Assembly: GCA_041397725.1 (NCBI GenBank)
Contig: JAWKVZ010000008.1
Coordinates: 1 to 64,000, forward strand
Source of the DNA: JAGRKR01 sp041397725
Lineage (GTDB): Bacteria > Pseudomonadota > Alphaproteobacteria > Rhizobiales > Hyphomicrobiaceae
Reading direction: 5' to 3'
DNA: 64,000 nt
This document shows, one piece after another, positions 26,104 through 34,848 of this stretch. Each line of letters starts with the position of its first letter. Positions within the stretch are counted from its first letter, which is position 1. A program made the position numbers and the translations under genes. The notes under the pieces are model-generated. The model was not told where the DNA came from. It made no database searches and saw only the letters and a program-made list of their open reading frames with translations.

Positions 26104-27524
26104 GTGGCTCCCGTCGCCGGATCGGTAGCCGATCTGCGCTTGTCGAGCAGACGCTTGATCTTGGACGTCTGTGAGACGCCGGTAAAGGGGTCAAGCTCTC
26201 CCCGTGCCATCGGGCGCGCCTCGATCTTGACCCCGAGCGCGTCCTTGAAGCGAGCCTCGAGCGCGGCCTGCAGGCTCGCCCGATCGATATCGTCGCCCCT
26301 GACTTCGACGAGCACGGTCATTTCCTCGCGGCCGGAGGCGCCCACGCGATCGACGATGCAGAAGTACTCGCCCGTCGATCTCGCGTCCTCGGCGACAAGC
26401 GCACCGATCGCCTCGGGAAAGATGTTGACGCCGCGCAGCTTCACCATGTTGTCGCCGCGCCCGAAAATGCGCTCGATGCGCCGCTGGCTGCCGCCGCAGG
26501 CGCACTCGCCCGCCATCCACGCCGAAATGTCATTGATGTTGAAGCGGATCTGCGGACCGTAGTGCTTGAAGAGCGTCGTCAGATAGATCGTGCCGCGCTC
26601 GCCGTCCGGCACGTCCTTGCCCGTCTCGGGATCGATGATCTCGACGATGGTGGCATCCTCCTGCACGTGCATGCCCATGCGGTGATCGCAGTCACAGGCG
26701 ATGACGCCGGCCTCGTTCGTGCCGTACATGTCCTGGCAGCGTGCGCCCCACAGCTCCTCTATGCCGGCGCGGTCCTCCATGCCGATGTGGGAGCCGATGA
26801 GTTTCAGATTGAGCGAGCGCGGCTCGATGCCCATCTCGTCGCGCGCAACCTGGGCGAGATGGCGGACGTAGGAGGGAAAGCCGAGCAGCACGTTGACGCC
26901 CCAGGCCTTCATGATCTCGATCTGCCGTCGCGTCGGCGTGGCATTGCCCGAGCCTGTCATCACCGGCAGCGCTCCGGAGTATTTCCAGAGTGCCTCGCGC
27001 GCGGCAAAGCCGCCGTTGGAGAGATTGAGCGAGTAGGTGCTCTGCACGACGTCGCCCGGCTGCACCCCGTGCATCGCCAGCCGGCGACCACCGAGGATGC
27101 CCATGATCTCGCGGTCTCTCGGTGCGTAGATCTGCGGACGCGGCAGGCCGGTCGTGCCGCCGCTCGTCTGCAGCACCATAGGCATGCCCATGGTGGGATC
27201 GATGCCGAGGAAGTCGCCCCAGGGCGGCTTCGATTCGATGCTCTTCCTGATGTCGTCCACGTCGTAGGGCGGCAGCTTCTTCAAGTCCGCGAGCGAGCGG
27301 ATGTCGCCGGGCTCGAGTCCGGCCGCCTGCCAGTGGCGCTTGAAGAAAGGGATTTTCCAGCCGCGCTCCATGAGTTCGAGGAACCGCTTCTCCTGAACCG
27401 CGCGCAGCGCTGCGCGTGGCATCTTGTGGATGCGCTCGAAGAAGAGCGGCGGCGGGCAGTACTCCTGGATGGTTGCCGCGACGTCGAACGATGACCAGAA
27501 GTGCGGAACCGGACCCGTGTACAT
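26100..27524 (-). CDS. Phenylacetate--CoA ligase family protein (PaaK-like)
   Basis: A 474-residue adenylate-forming enzyme of the PaaK family, which activates aryl or related acids to CoA thioesters. Visible: the P-loop TSGGTTGLPRPQIY (about residues 120-133), MYGTNEAGVIACD (A5-like motif), IRFNINDISAW (A7/A8) and the C-terminal lid FGRGDNMVKLRGVNIFP. Four clustered Cys (CDCDHRMG and GECACGG) recall the zinc-like site of PaaK proteins. It is 14 bases after the SDR gene and overlaps the permease, so one operon. The acid activated is unknown; it need not be phenylacetate because no paa genes are nearby. Confidence 0.88.
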   Translation of the reverse strand: MYTGPVPHFWSSFDVAATIQEYCPPPLFFERIHKMPRAALRAVQEKRFLELMERGWKIPFFKRHWQAAGLEPGDIRSLADLKKLPPYDVDDIRKSIESKPPWGDFLGIDPTMGMPMVLQTSGGTTGLPRPQIYAPRDREIMGILGGRRLAMHGVQPGDVVQSTYSLNLSNGGFAAREALWKYSGALPVMTGSGNATPTRRQIEIMKAWGVNVLLGFPSYVRHLAQVARDEMGIEPRSLNLKLIGSHIGMEDRAGIEELWGARCQDMYGTNEAGVIACDCDHRMGMHVQEDATIVEIIDPETGKDVPDGERGTIYLTTLFKHYGPQIRFNINDISAWMAGECACGGSQRRIERIFGRGDNMVKLRGVNIFPEAIGALVAEDARSTGEYFCIVDRVGASGREEMTVLVEVRGDDIDRASLQAALEARFKDALGVKIEARPMARGELDPFTGVSQTSKIKRLLDKRRSATDPATGAT

Positions 27525-27538
27525 GAGTGTGGGTGTCC

Positions 27539-28330
27539 TCAGAGCAATGATGTGCGCCGACCGCCGTCCACGGCCGTCGTCGTGCCGGTGATGTAGCCGC
27601 CGTAATTCGAGACGAGAAAGGCGACGATGCCGGCGATGTCGTCCGGCTCGCCGAGGCGCTTCAACGGCACCTCCTTCGCGAGGTCGGCGTAAAGTGTCGA
27701 CACGTCCTTGCCAGCATCCTTGGCGAGCTTGCCGTAGACCTTGTCCAGCCTCTCGGTGCGGATGCGGCCGGGGCAGATCGTGTTGATTGTGATGTTGTCG
27801 GCGGCGATCTCGAGCGAGAGCGTCTTGGCGAGACCGATGACGCCGGCCCAGGTCGCAACGGAAAGGCCGAACTCCGGCATCGGCTGTAGCGCTGAGAGTG
27901 CCGTGATGTTGACGATGCGCCCGCCGCCGGCAGCGCGCATGTGCGGCAGGCAGGCGCGCACCATGCGCACCACGCTCATCAGGTTCTGGTCCACCGCCTT
28001 GGTCCAGTCACCATCCTCGAAGCGCTCGATGCGGCCGAGCGGTGGTGCGCCGTCGTTGTTCACGAGCGCGTCGATGCGCCCGAAGCGTTCCGCCGCGGCA
28101 GTGACGAAGGTGGTGCAACTCTCCGCGCTTCTGAGATCGGTCGGTACGGCCAGCACGGCGGCACCGGTCTCCCCGACGATCCGGTCGCGTGCCGCCAGCA
28201 GAGCCGGCTCCCTGCGGGCGGCGATGGCGAGTGACATGCCTTCCGCCGCCAGCAGGCGGGCGATGGCGTAGCCGATGCCCTGGCTTGCTCCGCCGACGAG
28301 TGCGACCTTGCCCGCAAGGCCGAGGTTCAT
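27539..28330 (-). CDS. Short-chain dehydrogenase/reductase, atypical (lacks the usual Tyr-Lys)
   Basis: A 263-residue Rossmann protein with the cofactor motif LVGGASQGIGYAI, the NNDG block (in place of NNAG) and the C-terminal PGRIRTER and GEPDDIAGIVAFLVS blocks of FabG-like SDRs. At the catalytic position, where YxxxK is expected, the sequence is FGLSVATWAGVIGLAKTLS: neither Tyr nor Lys is in place. A subgroup of FabG-like proteins shares this feature, and its chemistry is unclear. The start overlaps the amidohydrolase stop... specifically ATGA at 28327-28330. Probably acts on the intermediate handled by the neighbouring enzymes. Confidence 0.9.
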   Translation of the reverse strand: MNLGLAGKVALVGGASQGIGYAIARLLAAEGMSLAIAARREPALLAARDRIVGETGAAVLAVPTDLRSAESCTTFVTAAAERFGRIDALVNNDGAPPLGRIERFEDGDWTKAVDQNLMSVVRMVRACLPHMRAAGGGRIVNITALSALQPMPEFGLSVATWAGVIGLAKTLSLEIAADNITINTICPGRIRTERLDKVYGKLAKDAGKDVSTLYADLAKEVPLKRLGEPDDIAGIVAFLVSNYGGYITGTTTAVDGGRRTSLL

Positions 28331-29193
28331 ACCGTGATCCCGTAGGTGGCGAGGAAGCGGCGGGCGTTTCCTATGAAGATCTTATCGAGGATTTCGTCGG
28401 AATAGCCGTCCGCCCTCCAATCGCCGACCAAGCGCTCATAGGTAAAGAGCGGATAGTCGGCGCCGAACATCACGCGGTCCTTGAGACGGCGGGAGATATC
28501 GCGTTTCAGCGCCGGCGTCAGGTGTTTGGGCGACCAGCCGTGCAGCTCGAACCAGACGTTCGCCTTGTGCAGGAGGATGGCAATCATTTCGTCCTGCCAG
28601 GGCCAAGCCGGTCGGCCGGCGACGATGTCGAGATCGGGAAAGCGCGCTGCCACCTCGTCGAGATGCCGCGGGTGGCCATCGTCGAGTCGCACGCCCTTGC
28701 CGCCCCTTAGCCCTGCGCCGAGGCCCGTGGTGCCGACGAAGATCAGAGCCGGCCGTCTCGCCTCGATGCACAGCTCATAGAAAGGAAACCAGAGCGGATC
28801 GCCCGCCGGCACCCCGATGGTCCCCGAAGCGACGCCGAGCCCGACGAAGCCGGGGCAGATGTCGAGCATGCGCCTGTATTCGGCGACAGCGTCCTTGCCG
28901 ACGCGTGGATCAAACTGGAACCAGTGGCCCAGAATCTCGTGCGGGAATTTACGTTGCGTTTCGATGGCATAGTCGTGATATCCGCGCATCTCGGAGATGG
29001 GCAGCGACTTGGTGAAGCTGAAATCGAGGATGGCCCTCACGCCGTTGGCGCGGAAATAAGCCGCCATCTCCTCTTCGGTGTGATAGCTCGGCTTCGATTT
29101 CCAGGTGTTGTGCTGCTGATCGAGCTCTGCGCTGCTGCGCAGCACGTACCCACGCTCGGTTCCCCAATGGGAATGAAGGTCAATGAGCTCCAT
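28327..29193 (-). CDS. Amidohydrolase family protein (ACMSD-like TIM barrel)
   Basis: A 288-residue metal-dependent hydrolase or decarboxylase of the amidohydrolase-2 superfamily. The N-terminal DLHSHWG gives the HxH metal pair; a late His region (HGWSPKHL) and the C-terminal Asp in MFGADYPLFTYERLVGDW complete the expected centre. The family includes decarboxylases of aromatic acids (ACMSD, gamma-resorcylate decarboxylase) as well as lactone hydrolases. ATG at 29193 (MELIDLH) is chosen because the HxH motif is normally at the very N-terminus; the frame extends 25 codons further without similarity. First gene of the operon with SDR, CoA ligase and ABC importer. Confidence 0.88.
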   Translation of the reverse strand: MELIDLHSHWGTERGYVLRSSAELDQQHNTWKSKPSYHTEEEMAAYFRANGVRAILDFSFTKSLPISEMRGYHDYAIETQRKFPHEILGHWFQFDPRVGKDAVAEYRRMLDICPGFVGLGVASGTIGVPAGDPLWFPFYELCIEARRPALIFVGTTGLGAGLRGGKGVRLDDGHPRHLDEVAARFPDLDIVAGRPAWPWQDEMIAILLHKANVWFELHGWSPKHLTPALKRDISRRLKDRVMFGADYPLFTYERLVGDWRADGYSDEILDKIFIGNARRFLATYGITV

Positions 29194-29350
29194 CGATTCC
29201 ACCCGTTCCGGCTCGTGCTTTTGGTGGCCGGTTGCGACGACGATGCACCATTGGCTGAAAGGTTTCAACCGGGATGTCGGCGCCGGAAGTGCAGGCGATG
29301 CCGCTCATCGTGCCACGGCCACTGCCGGTCAACGCGCCGCTTCCGGCGCG

Positions 29351-30007
29351 TCAGGTCCAGCGCGCGGTATCCGCGTGATCACTGGCCGTGAGCAGCGTGG
29401 TCGTGAACACGACGGTATCGGTGCACAGGTCGTAGCGTCGGCTGAGCTTGCGTCGCACCTCGGCCTCCGCTCCGCCCTGCGGGATCTTCGAGCGCTCCCA
29501 CATCGCGAGATCGGGGCGGCGCGTCATCAGCAGGCTGCGCACGCTGGTTTCCTGTGCGCCGGGCAGCCGGGTGGCACGCCAGAGACCGATGACTTGGGAA
29601 TCGTATGCCGACTCGAACCCCGGCCAGGCGCCCGCGCAGAGATCGAGGAACTCGCTCCAATTGGCCTGCGGTGTCGTGAACCATCGGAAGGCGTAGTTGC
29701 CCTGGCGCCGGGGAGGCGTCGGGTCGAGCGGGCGCAGCGTCGGAACGAGGACGACCGAGGACTGCTGGTGGACGCCGTCGATGCCGGCGAGGCGCTGAGC
29801 GAGCGCGGCAGCGGCGTCGCCGCCGTCGGGCCAAGTCGTCATCACCGTGAGCTCGTCGCGCGGCCGGCCGATCTGGCTGCGCCAGATGCCGTAGAGCGTC
29901 TCGCCGTCACGCGCGCCGCCCTCCGCGAAGCGCGCGGCGAGCGTGGTGGCAACGGACGACCAGGCGAGCGGGGTGGTGCGCACGCGGGTGTGCAGGTAGA
30001 TCGTCAT
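29351..30007 (-). CDS. Hypothetical protein, tandem ferredoxin-like fold (NIPSNAP-like)
   Basis: 218 residues, no signal peptide. Two halves of similar secondary-structure pattern, each starting with a strand and a helix (IYLHTRVRTTPLAWSSVATTLAARF; FRWFTTPQANWSEFLDLC) and carrying Trp-rich strands (LYGIWRSQIG and VIGLWRATRLPG). This recalls the paired dimeric alpha-beta barrel domains of NIPSNAP-type proteins, but the match is by pattern and not certain. ATG at 30007 follows CGGAGGAT. It lies upstream of the amidohydrolase operon on the same strand (157-base gap) and could be part of it. Confidence 0.65.
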   Translation of the reverse strand: MTIYLHTRVRTTPLAWSSVATTLAARFAEGGARDGETLYGIWRSQIGRPRDELTVMTTWPDGGDAAAALAQRLAGIDGVHQQSSVVLVPTLRPLDPTPPRRQGNYAFRWFTTPQANWSEFLDLCAGAWPGFESAYDSQVIGLWRATRLPGAQETSVRSLLMTRRPDLAMWERSKIPQGGAEAEVRRKLSRRYDLCTDTVVFTTTLLTASDHADTARWT

Positions 30008-30195
30008 GGATATCCTCCGTTGCACGTCCCACTTGGCCGTCTCGACGTTGACGCTAACCGAGCCACGCGGCACCGCAAGCGAAATGCGTGGTCGGCCGCT
30101 TGATGGAGATCAACACCCCCGCCCGGCCGGACTGGCTATCGTCATGACAGGACGCGCGGCACGTGTGTCGCGCAGGCGCAAGGCGAGGTGCACCC

Positions 30196-31287
30196 ATGCA
30201 TGACTCCGGCGCATCGGCCATCGCAACCTTCTCGATACCCTTCGTTCGCCATCTGAGCGTCGAGGGGGAGCTCGTGTCCGCGCCGCCGGGCGAGGCTGCT
30301 GCGAGCGAGACCCTGGTCGCGCTCTATCGGGCGATGGTCCTGACGCGGGCCTTCGACGAAAAGGCCGTCGCCCTGCAACGCACCGGCCAGCTCGGTACGT
30401 ATGCCTCATCGCTCGGTCAGGAGGCGGTGGGCGTCGGCCTCGCCAGCATCATGCGCCCCGAGGACGTGCTGCTTCCGTCGTTTCGCGAGCAGGGCGCCAT
30501 GCTCTGGCGCGGCGTGAGCATGACCGAGCTGCTGCGCTACTGGGGAGGCGACGAGCGGGGCTCGGATTTCGCAGCGGCCCGGCGGGATTTCCCCGTATGC
30601 ATTCCGGTGGCAAGCCAATTTCCTCACGCTGTCGGCGTCGCGCTCGCCATGAAGATGCGCCAGGAGGCGCGCGTGGCCGTCGCCGTCGGCGGCGATGGCG
30701 CGACATCGAAAGGAGACTTCTACGAGGCGCTGAATATCGCCGGGGTCTGGAAGCTGCCGGCCGTCTTTGTCGTCAACAACAACCAGTGGGCGATCTCCGT
30801 GCCGCGTTCGGCGCAGACGGCGGCGGCGACGCTGGCGCAGAAGGCCGTGGCCGCGGGCGTGCCCGGCGTGCAGGTGGACGGCAACGACGTCATCGCCGTG
30901 CGCGTGGCGATGGCCGAGGCGCTGGAGCGCGCGCGGAGCGGCGAGGGACCATCGCTGGTCGAGGCGCTGACGTACAGGCTCGCCGACCACACGACGGCCG
31001 ACGATGCCAGGCGCTATCGCGACGATGGCGAGGTGTCGGCGCACTGGAAGAGCGAGCCCGTGGCCCGCTTGCGAAGCTATCTGGTGCGCGAGGGCGTATG
31101 GACCAAGACTGACGAGACCGAGCATCTGGCGCGCTGCCGCGCCGAGATCGAGACGGCCGTCGCGGCCTATCTCGCCACGCCGGCGCCGCTGCCGACGGAC
31201 ATGATGGACTGGCTGTTCGCCGAGCTGCCGCCGGCCCTGGCGGCGCAGCGTCGTGCGCTCACGGCCGCGGGAGCGCCGCATGCTTGA
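30196..31287 (+). CDS. Branched-chain 2-oxoacid (or pyruvate-type) dehydrogenase E1 alpha subunit
   Basis: ThDP-binding half of the E1 heterotetramer that decarboxylates 2-oxo acids and transfers the acyl group to lipoyl-E2. The 363-residue protein has the ThDP/Mg motif GGDGATSKGDFYEALNIAGVW ending in NNNQWAISVPR, plus SLGQEAVGVGLA and the phosphorylation-loop-like segment YRLADHTTADDARRYRD. The last is typical of branched-chain 2-oxoacid dehydrogenase. ATG at 30196. The adjacent Leu/Val dehydrogenase, which makes branched 2-oxo acids, favours bkdA1 over acetoin or pyruvate dehydrogenase. Overlaps the E1 beta start by 8 bases. Confidence 0.9.
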   Translation: MHDSGASAIATFSIPFVRHLSVEGELVSAPPGEAAASETLVALYRAMVLTRAFDEKAVALQRTGQLGTYASSLGQEAVGVGLASIMRPEDVLLPSFREQGAMLWRGVSMTELLRYWGGDERGSDFAAARRDFPVCIPVASQFPHAVGVALAMKMRQEARVAVAVGGDGATSKGDFYEALNIAGVWKLPAVFVVNNNQWAISVPRSAQTAAATLAQKAVAAGVPGVQVDGNDVIAVRVAMAEALERARSGEGPSLVEALTYRLADHTTADDARRYRDDGEVSAHWKSEPVARLRSYLVREGVWTKTDETEHLARCRAEIETAVAAYLATPAPLPTDMMDWLFAELPPALAAQRRALTAAGAPHA

Positions 31288-32260
31288 GATTGCACTGGTC
31301 GAGGCCGTCAATCTGGCGCTGGCGCGTGCCATGACCGAGGACGAGCGCGTCGTGGTGCTCGGCGAGGACGTGGGACGCGACGGCGGCGTGTTCCGGGCGA
31401 CGCTCGGTCTCGTGGACAGGTTCGGCCCGCAGCGCGTGCGCGATACGCCGCTGGCCGAGGCCGCGATTGCCGGATTGTCGGTCGGTCTCGCAGCCGAAGG
31501 GTTCCGCCCCGTCGCCGAGATCCAGTTCGACGGCTTCATGTTCCCGACCATCGACCAGATGGTCAATCACGCCGCGCGGTTGCGCACGCGCACGCGGGGG
31601 AGGCTGACGTGCCCGATGGTGTTGCGGGCGCCTTACGGTGGCGGCATCCACGCCCCCGAGCATCACTCCGACAGCGTCGAGACGTTCTTCGCGCACATCC
31701 CCGGGCTCAGGGTGGTCATCCCATCGTCGCCGCGGCGGGCCTATGGACTGCTGCTGGCGGCCATCCGCGATCCCGATCCGGTCGTCTTTCTCGAGCCGAA
31801 ACGCCTCTATCGCCTGTCGCGCGAGACGGTCGAGGACGACGGCGCGGCACTGGAGCTCGATACCTGCTTCATGCTGCGCGACGGTGGTGATGTGACCCTG
31901 GTCGCCTGGGGGGCCATGATCGTCGAGGCGCTGGCGGCGGCCGACCTGCTGGCGAGCGAGGGCATAGAGGCGGCAGTGCTCGACGTGGCGACGCTGACGC
32001 CCCTCGACGCCACGCCGATCCTGCGCTCAGTGACCACGACCGGCCGCTGCGTCATTGCGCACGAGGCGCCGCTGACCGGTGGATTCGGTGGCGAGATCGC
32101 GGCGCGCGTGGCGGAGGGCGCGTTGCTCTCGCTCCTGGCGCCGGTCCGGCGCGTGACGGGTTACGACTGCGTGATGCCGCTGCCGCGCCTGGAGGGGCAT
32201 TACCTGCCGGGCGCCGAGCGCATCGCCGCAGCGGCACGAGAGGTCATGAGCTACCGATGA
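31280..32260 (+). CDS. Branched-chain 2-oxoacid (or pyruvate-type) dehydrogenase E1 beta subunit
   Basis: 326 residues; partner of E1 alpha. Transketolase pyrimidine domain with VVVLGEDVGRDGGVF, DTPLAEAAIAGLSVGLA, PVAEIQFDGFM and RAPYGGGIHAPEHHSDSVETFFAHIPGLRVV, then the C-terminal transketolase domain (VDVATLTPLDATPI, HEAPLTGGFGGEIAARV). All are standard for PdhB/BkdB. The ATG lies inside the end of the E1 alpha gene (ATGCTTGA overlap) and its own end overlaps the E2 start by 4 bases, so the three subunits are translationally coupled. Confidence 0.94.
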   Translation: MLEIALVEAVNLALARAMTEDERVVVLGEDVGRDGGVFRATLGLVDRFGPQRVRDTPLAEAAIAGLSVGLAAEGFRPVAEIQFDGFMFPTIDQMVNHAARLRTRTRGRLTCPMVLRAPYGGGIHAPEHHSDSVETFFAHIPGLRVVIPSSPRRAYGLLLAAIRDPDPVVFLEPKRLYRLSRETVEDDGAALELDTCFMLRDGGDVTLVAWGAMIVEALAAADLLASEGIEAAVLDVATLTPLDATPILRSVTTTGRCVIAHEAPLTGGFGGEIAARVAEGALLSLLAPVRRVTGYDCVMPLPRLEGHYLPGAERIAAAAREVMSYR

Positions 32261-33366
32261 AAACCTTCCGGCTGCCAGACTTGGGCGAAGGACTGCAAGA
32301 GGCGGAGATCGTCGCCTGGCACGTCGCGGCCGGCGATCGCGTCGTCTCCGACCAGCCGCTGGTGTCGGTCGAGACGTCCAAGGCGGTCGTCGAGATCCCC
32401 GCGCCGTGGCCGGGTCGCCTGGTCGCGCTCCACGGCGCAGTGGGGGACGTGATCGCCGTGGGCGCGCCGCTCGTCGACATGGAGACCGAAGGTGCAACCA
32501 GCGATGCCGGTGCGGTCGTGGGAACGCTGCCCGCGGCGCCACCGTCGCGCGAGCGCCCGGCAACGGCGCCGGGACCGACGACCAGGACTGCCGACACCCC
32601 GGTCAAGGCGAGCCCTGCGGTGCGGCGGCGGGCGCAGGAGCTCGCCGTCGCCCTCGATACGCTCGTGGGCTCGGGTCCCGCTGGCGCCATCATGATGGCG
32701 GATGTGGAGGCGGCGGCACGGGCGACGGCCGTCGCCGACGGCTTCCAGCCGCTGGCGGGCGTGCGGCGCGCCATGGCGGAGGCGATGACGGCGGCCGGTG
32801 GCGAGATCGTGCCGGCCAGCGTGAGCGAGGTGGCGGTCGTCGAGCATTGGCCGGCGGGCACCGATCCGACCGTGCGTCTCATTCGCGCCGTGATCGCCGG
32901 CTGCCGCGCCGCGCCCGAGCTCAATGCCTGGTATGACGCCAGCCGCAAGGCTCGCAGTCTGCGCGGCCCTATTGATCTCGGCATCGCCATGGAGACTGCG
33001 GACGGCCTGTTCGTGCCGACGCTGCGCAATGTCGGTGCGCGCAGCGACGACGATCTGCGGGCCGGTCTCGAGGCCATGAAGGCCGACGTGGCGCGGCGCA
33101 GCATCCCGCTGGCGGAGCTGCGGGGCCAGACCATCACGCTCTCCAACTTCGGCATGCTCGGCGGCCTGCACGCCGCGCTGACCATCATGCCGCCGCAAGT
33201 GGCGATCCTCGGAGCGGGGCGGCTGCATCGCGCGGCCCGGGTGATCGGCGACGACATCCGCGCCGTGCGCGTTCTGCCGCTGTCGCTGACGTTCGATCAT
33301 CGCGTCGTCACCGGCGCCGAGGCCGTTCGGTTCCTTGTCGCAGCCGTCGCCGATCTCGAGTCCTGA
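32257..33366 (+). CDS. 2-oxoacid dehydrogenase dihydrolipoyl acyltransferase (E2)
   Basis: 369 residues: one lipoyl domain (about 1-78) with the lipoylated Lys42 in VETSKAVVE, a short peripheral-subunit binding domain (about 115-150, SPAVRRRAQELAVALDTLVGSG), and a catalytic core whose active-site His is in LTFDHRVVTGAEA. The core is shorter than usual and the DHRxxDG motif reads DHRVVTG, so the Asp is replaced by Thr. Transfers the acyl group to CoA. No E3 (lipoamide dehydrogenase) gene is in this cluster; it would be supplied from elsewhere. Confidence 0.92.
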   Translation: MKTFRLPDLGEGLQEAEIVAWHVAAGDRVVSDQPLVSVETSKAVVEIPAPWPGRLVALHGAVGDVIAVGAPLVDMETEGATSDAGAVVGTLPAAPPSRERPATAPGPTTRTADTPVKASPAVRRRAQELAVALDTLVGSGPAGAIMMADVEAAARATAVADGFQPLAGVRRAMAEAMTAAGGEIVPASVSEVAVVEHWPAGTDPTVRLIRAVIAGCRAAPELNAWYDASRKARSLRGPIDLGIAMETADGLFVPTLRNVGARSDDDLRAGLEAMKADVARRSIPLAELRGQTITLSNFGMLGGLHAALTIMPPQVAILGAGRLHRAARVIGDDIRAVRVLPLSLTFDHRVVTGAEAVRFLVAAVADLES

Positions 33367-33441
33367 GCAGACGGCCGCGCGGAGCACCGACCACATCGAT
33401 ACCCTGTCCAACCCCACCCTCGCGAGAAAGGATCGCCCGCC

Positions 33442-34566
33442 GTGAAGGACATGTTTCGTTTCGCCGATGCGCTCGGCCCGGAGAAGATCGTGCACATCTA
33501 CGAGCCGGCGCTCGGGCTCAAGGCGATCGTGGTGGTCGACAATACCGCGGCAGGCCCGGCCATCGGCGGCACACGCATGGCGCCCGATGTCAGCGTCGAG
33601 GAGTGCTTCCGGCTCGCTCGCGCCATGACGCTGAAGAACGCAGCGGCGGGCCTCGCCCACGGCGGCGCCAAGTCCGTGATCACCGGTGATCCGGCCATGG
33701 CGCCGGGCGCAAAGGAGCAGATCGTCAGGGCCTTCGCCGTCGCCATCCGCGACCTCATGGCGTACATCCCCGGACCCGACATGGGGACTGACGAGACGGC
33801 CATGGCCTGGGTCAAGGACGAGATCGGCCGCTCCGTGGGCTTGCCGCGCGAGGTTGGCGGCATTCCGCTCGACGAGATCGGCGCCACGGGCCTAGGGCTG
33901 GCGGTCGCCGCGGAGGCGGCCCAGGAGCTTGGCGGTCCACGCCTCGCGGGCGCGCGCGTCGCGGTGCAGGGCTTCGGCGCCGTCGGGCAGCACGCCGCGC
34001 GCTTCCTGGCGGAGAAGGGAGCTGTGCTGGTTGCCGCTTCGGATTCGCGCGGTGCGATCGCCGACAGCAATGGCCTCGACATTGCCGCACTGATGGCGCT
34101 GAAACGGGACGGTGGACACCTCGGAAGCTACGGGCACGCGAAGGCGCTGGACCGCGAGGCCATCGTTGCCGTGCCGTGCGACATCTGGATCCCGGCGGCG
34201 CGGCCGGATGAGCTGCGAGCCGACAACGTCGGCCAGCTCGAGACCAGGCTCGTGCTGCAGGGCGCCAACATTCCGGCAACCCTGGAGGCGGAGAAGATCC
34301 TGCACGAGCGCGGCATTCTCTCGATTCCGGATTTCATCGCCAATGCCGGCGGCGTGATCTGCGCGTCCGTCGAATACCATGGCGGCTCGGAGGCGGCGGC
34401 GATGGCCGCCATCGTCGAGAAGATCTCCCGTAATACGACGGAGGTTCTCAAAGCGGTGCGCGCGGAGGGAACGCTGCCACGGACGGCCGCAGTGGCGCTC
34501 GCCGAGCGGCGCGTGCGCAAGGCCATGGCGCTCGGTCGCTGGCACGGCGGCGTGGCGAAGGCCTGA
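33442..34566 (+). CDS. Glu/Leu/Phe/Val dehydrogenase (likely leucine/valine dehydrogenase)
   Basis: Reversible NAD-dependent deamination of an amino acid to its 2-oxo acid. The 374-residue length is that of leucine/valine dehydrogenases, shorter than glutamate dehydrogenases (about 450). Active-site Lys in AHGGAKSVITGD, catalytic Asp region PGPDMGTDE, Rossmann VAVQGFGAVGQHAARFL and the C-terminal IANAGGVICASVEY are visible. The start is GTG (33442) with AGAAAGGA upstream; the ATG nine bases later is an alternative. It lies 75 bases after the E2 gene and feeds branched 2-oxo acids to that complex. Confidence 0.92.
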   Translation: MKDMFRFADALGPEKIVHIYEPALGLKAIVVVDNTAAGPAIGGTRMAPDVSVEECFRLARAMTLKNAAAGLAHGGAKSVITGDPAMAPGAKEQIVRAFAVAIRDLMAYIPGPDMGTDETAMAWVKDEIGRSVGLPREVGGIPLDEIGATGLGLAVAAEAAQELGGPRLAGARVAVQGFGAVGQHAARFLAEKGAVLVAASDSRGAIADSNGLDIAALMALKRDGGHLGSYGHAKALDREAIVAVPCDIWIPAARPDELRADNVGQLETRLVLQGANIPATLEAEKILHERGILSIPDFIANAGGVICASVEYHGGSEAAAMAAIVEKISRNTTEVLKAVRAEGTLPRTAAVALAERRVRKAMALGRWHGGVAKA

Positions 34567-34848
34567 CGCTATTCTCGGCGCGAAACGGGCGGCGCGCGCA
34601 TGGTGGCGGCGACGGACCGGCAGCGCAAGCGCAACTGCGACCGCTGAGAAGGCGGGCGCGGCGTCTTGGCGGTGGACATCGCCGCACGTCTCGACTGCAC
34701 GCGGCTTGCATCGGCGGCGTGCATGCGTATGGATGCGGTGGCAGGCGCCCGCTGGGCCGACAGGCCTTGCGGCTTGGCCAACTCGGGTCCCCTTGCCGGG
34801 ACACAAGAGCGTCGATCCCCGCGGAGCGCCACAAATCCGAGGCCGTGC

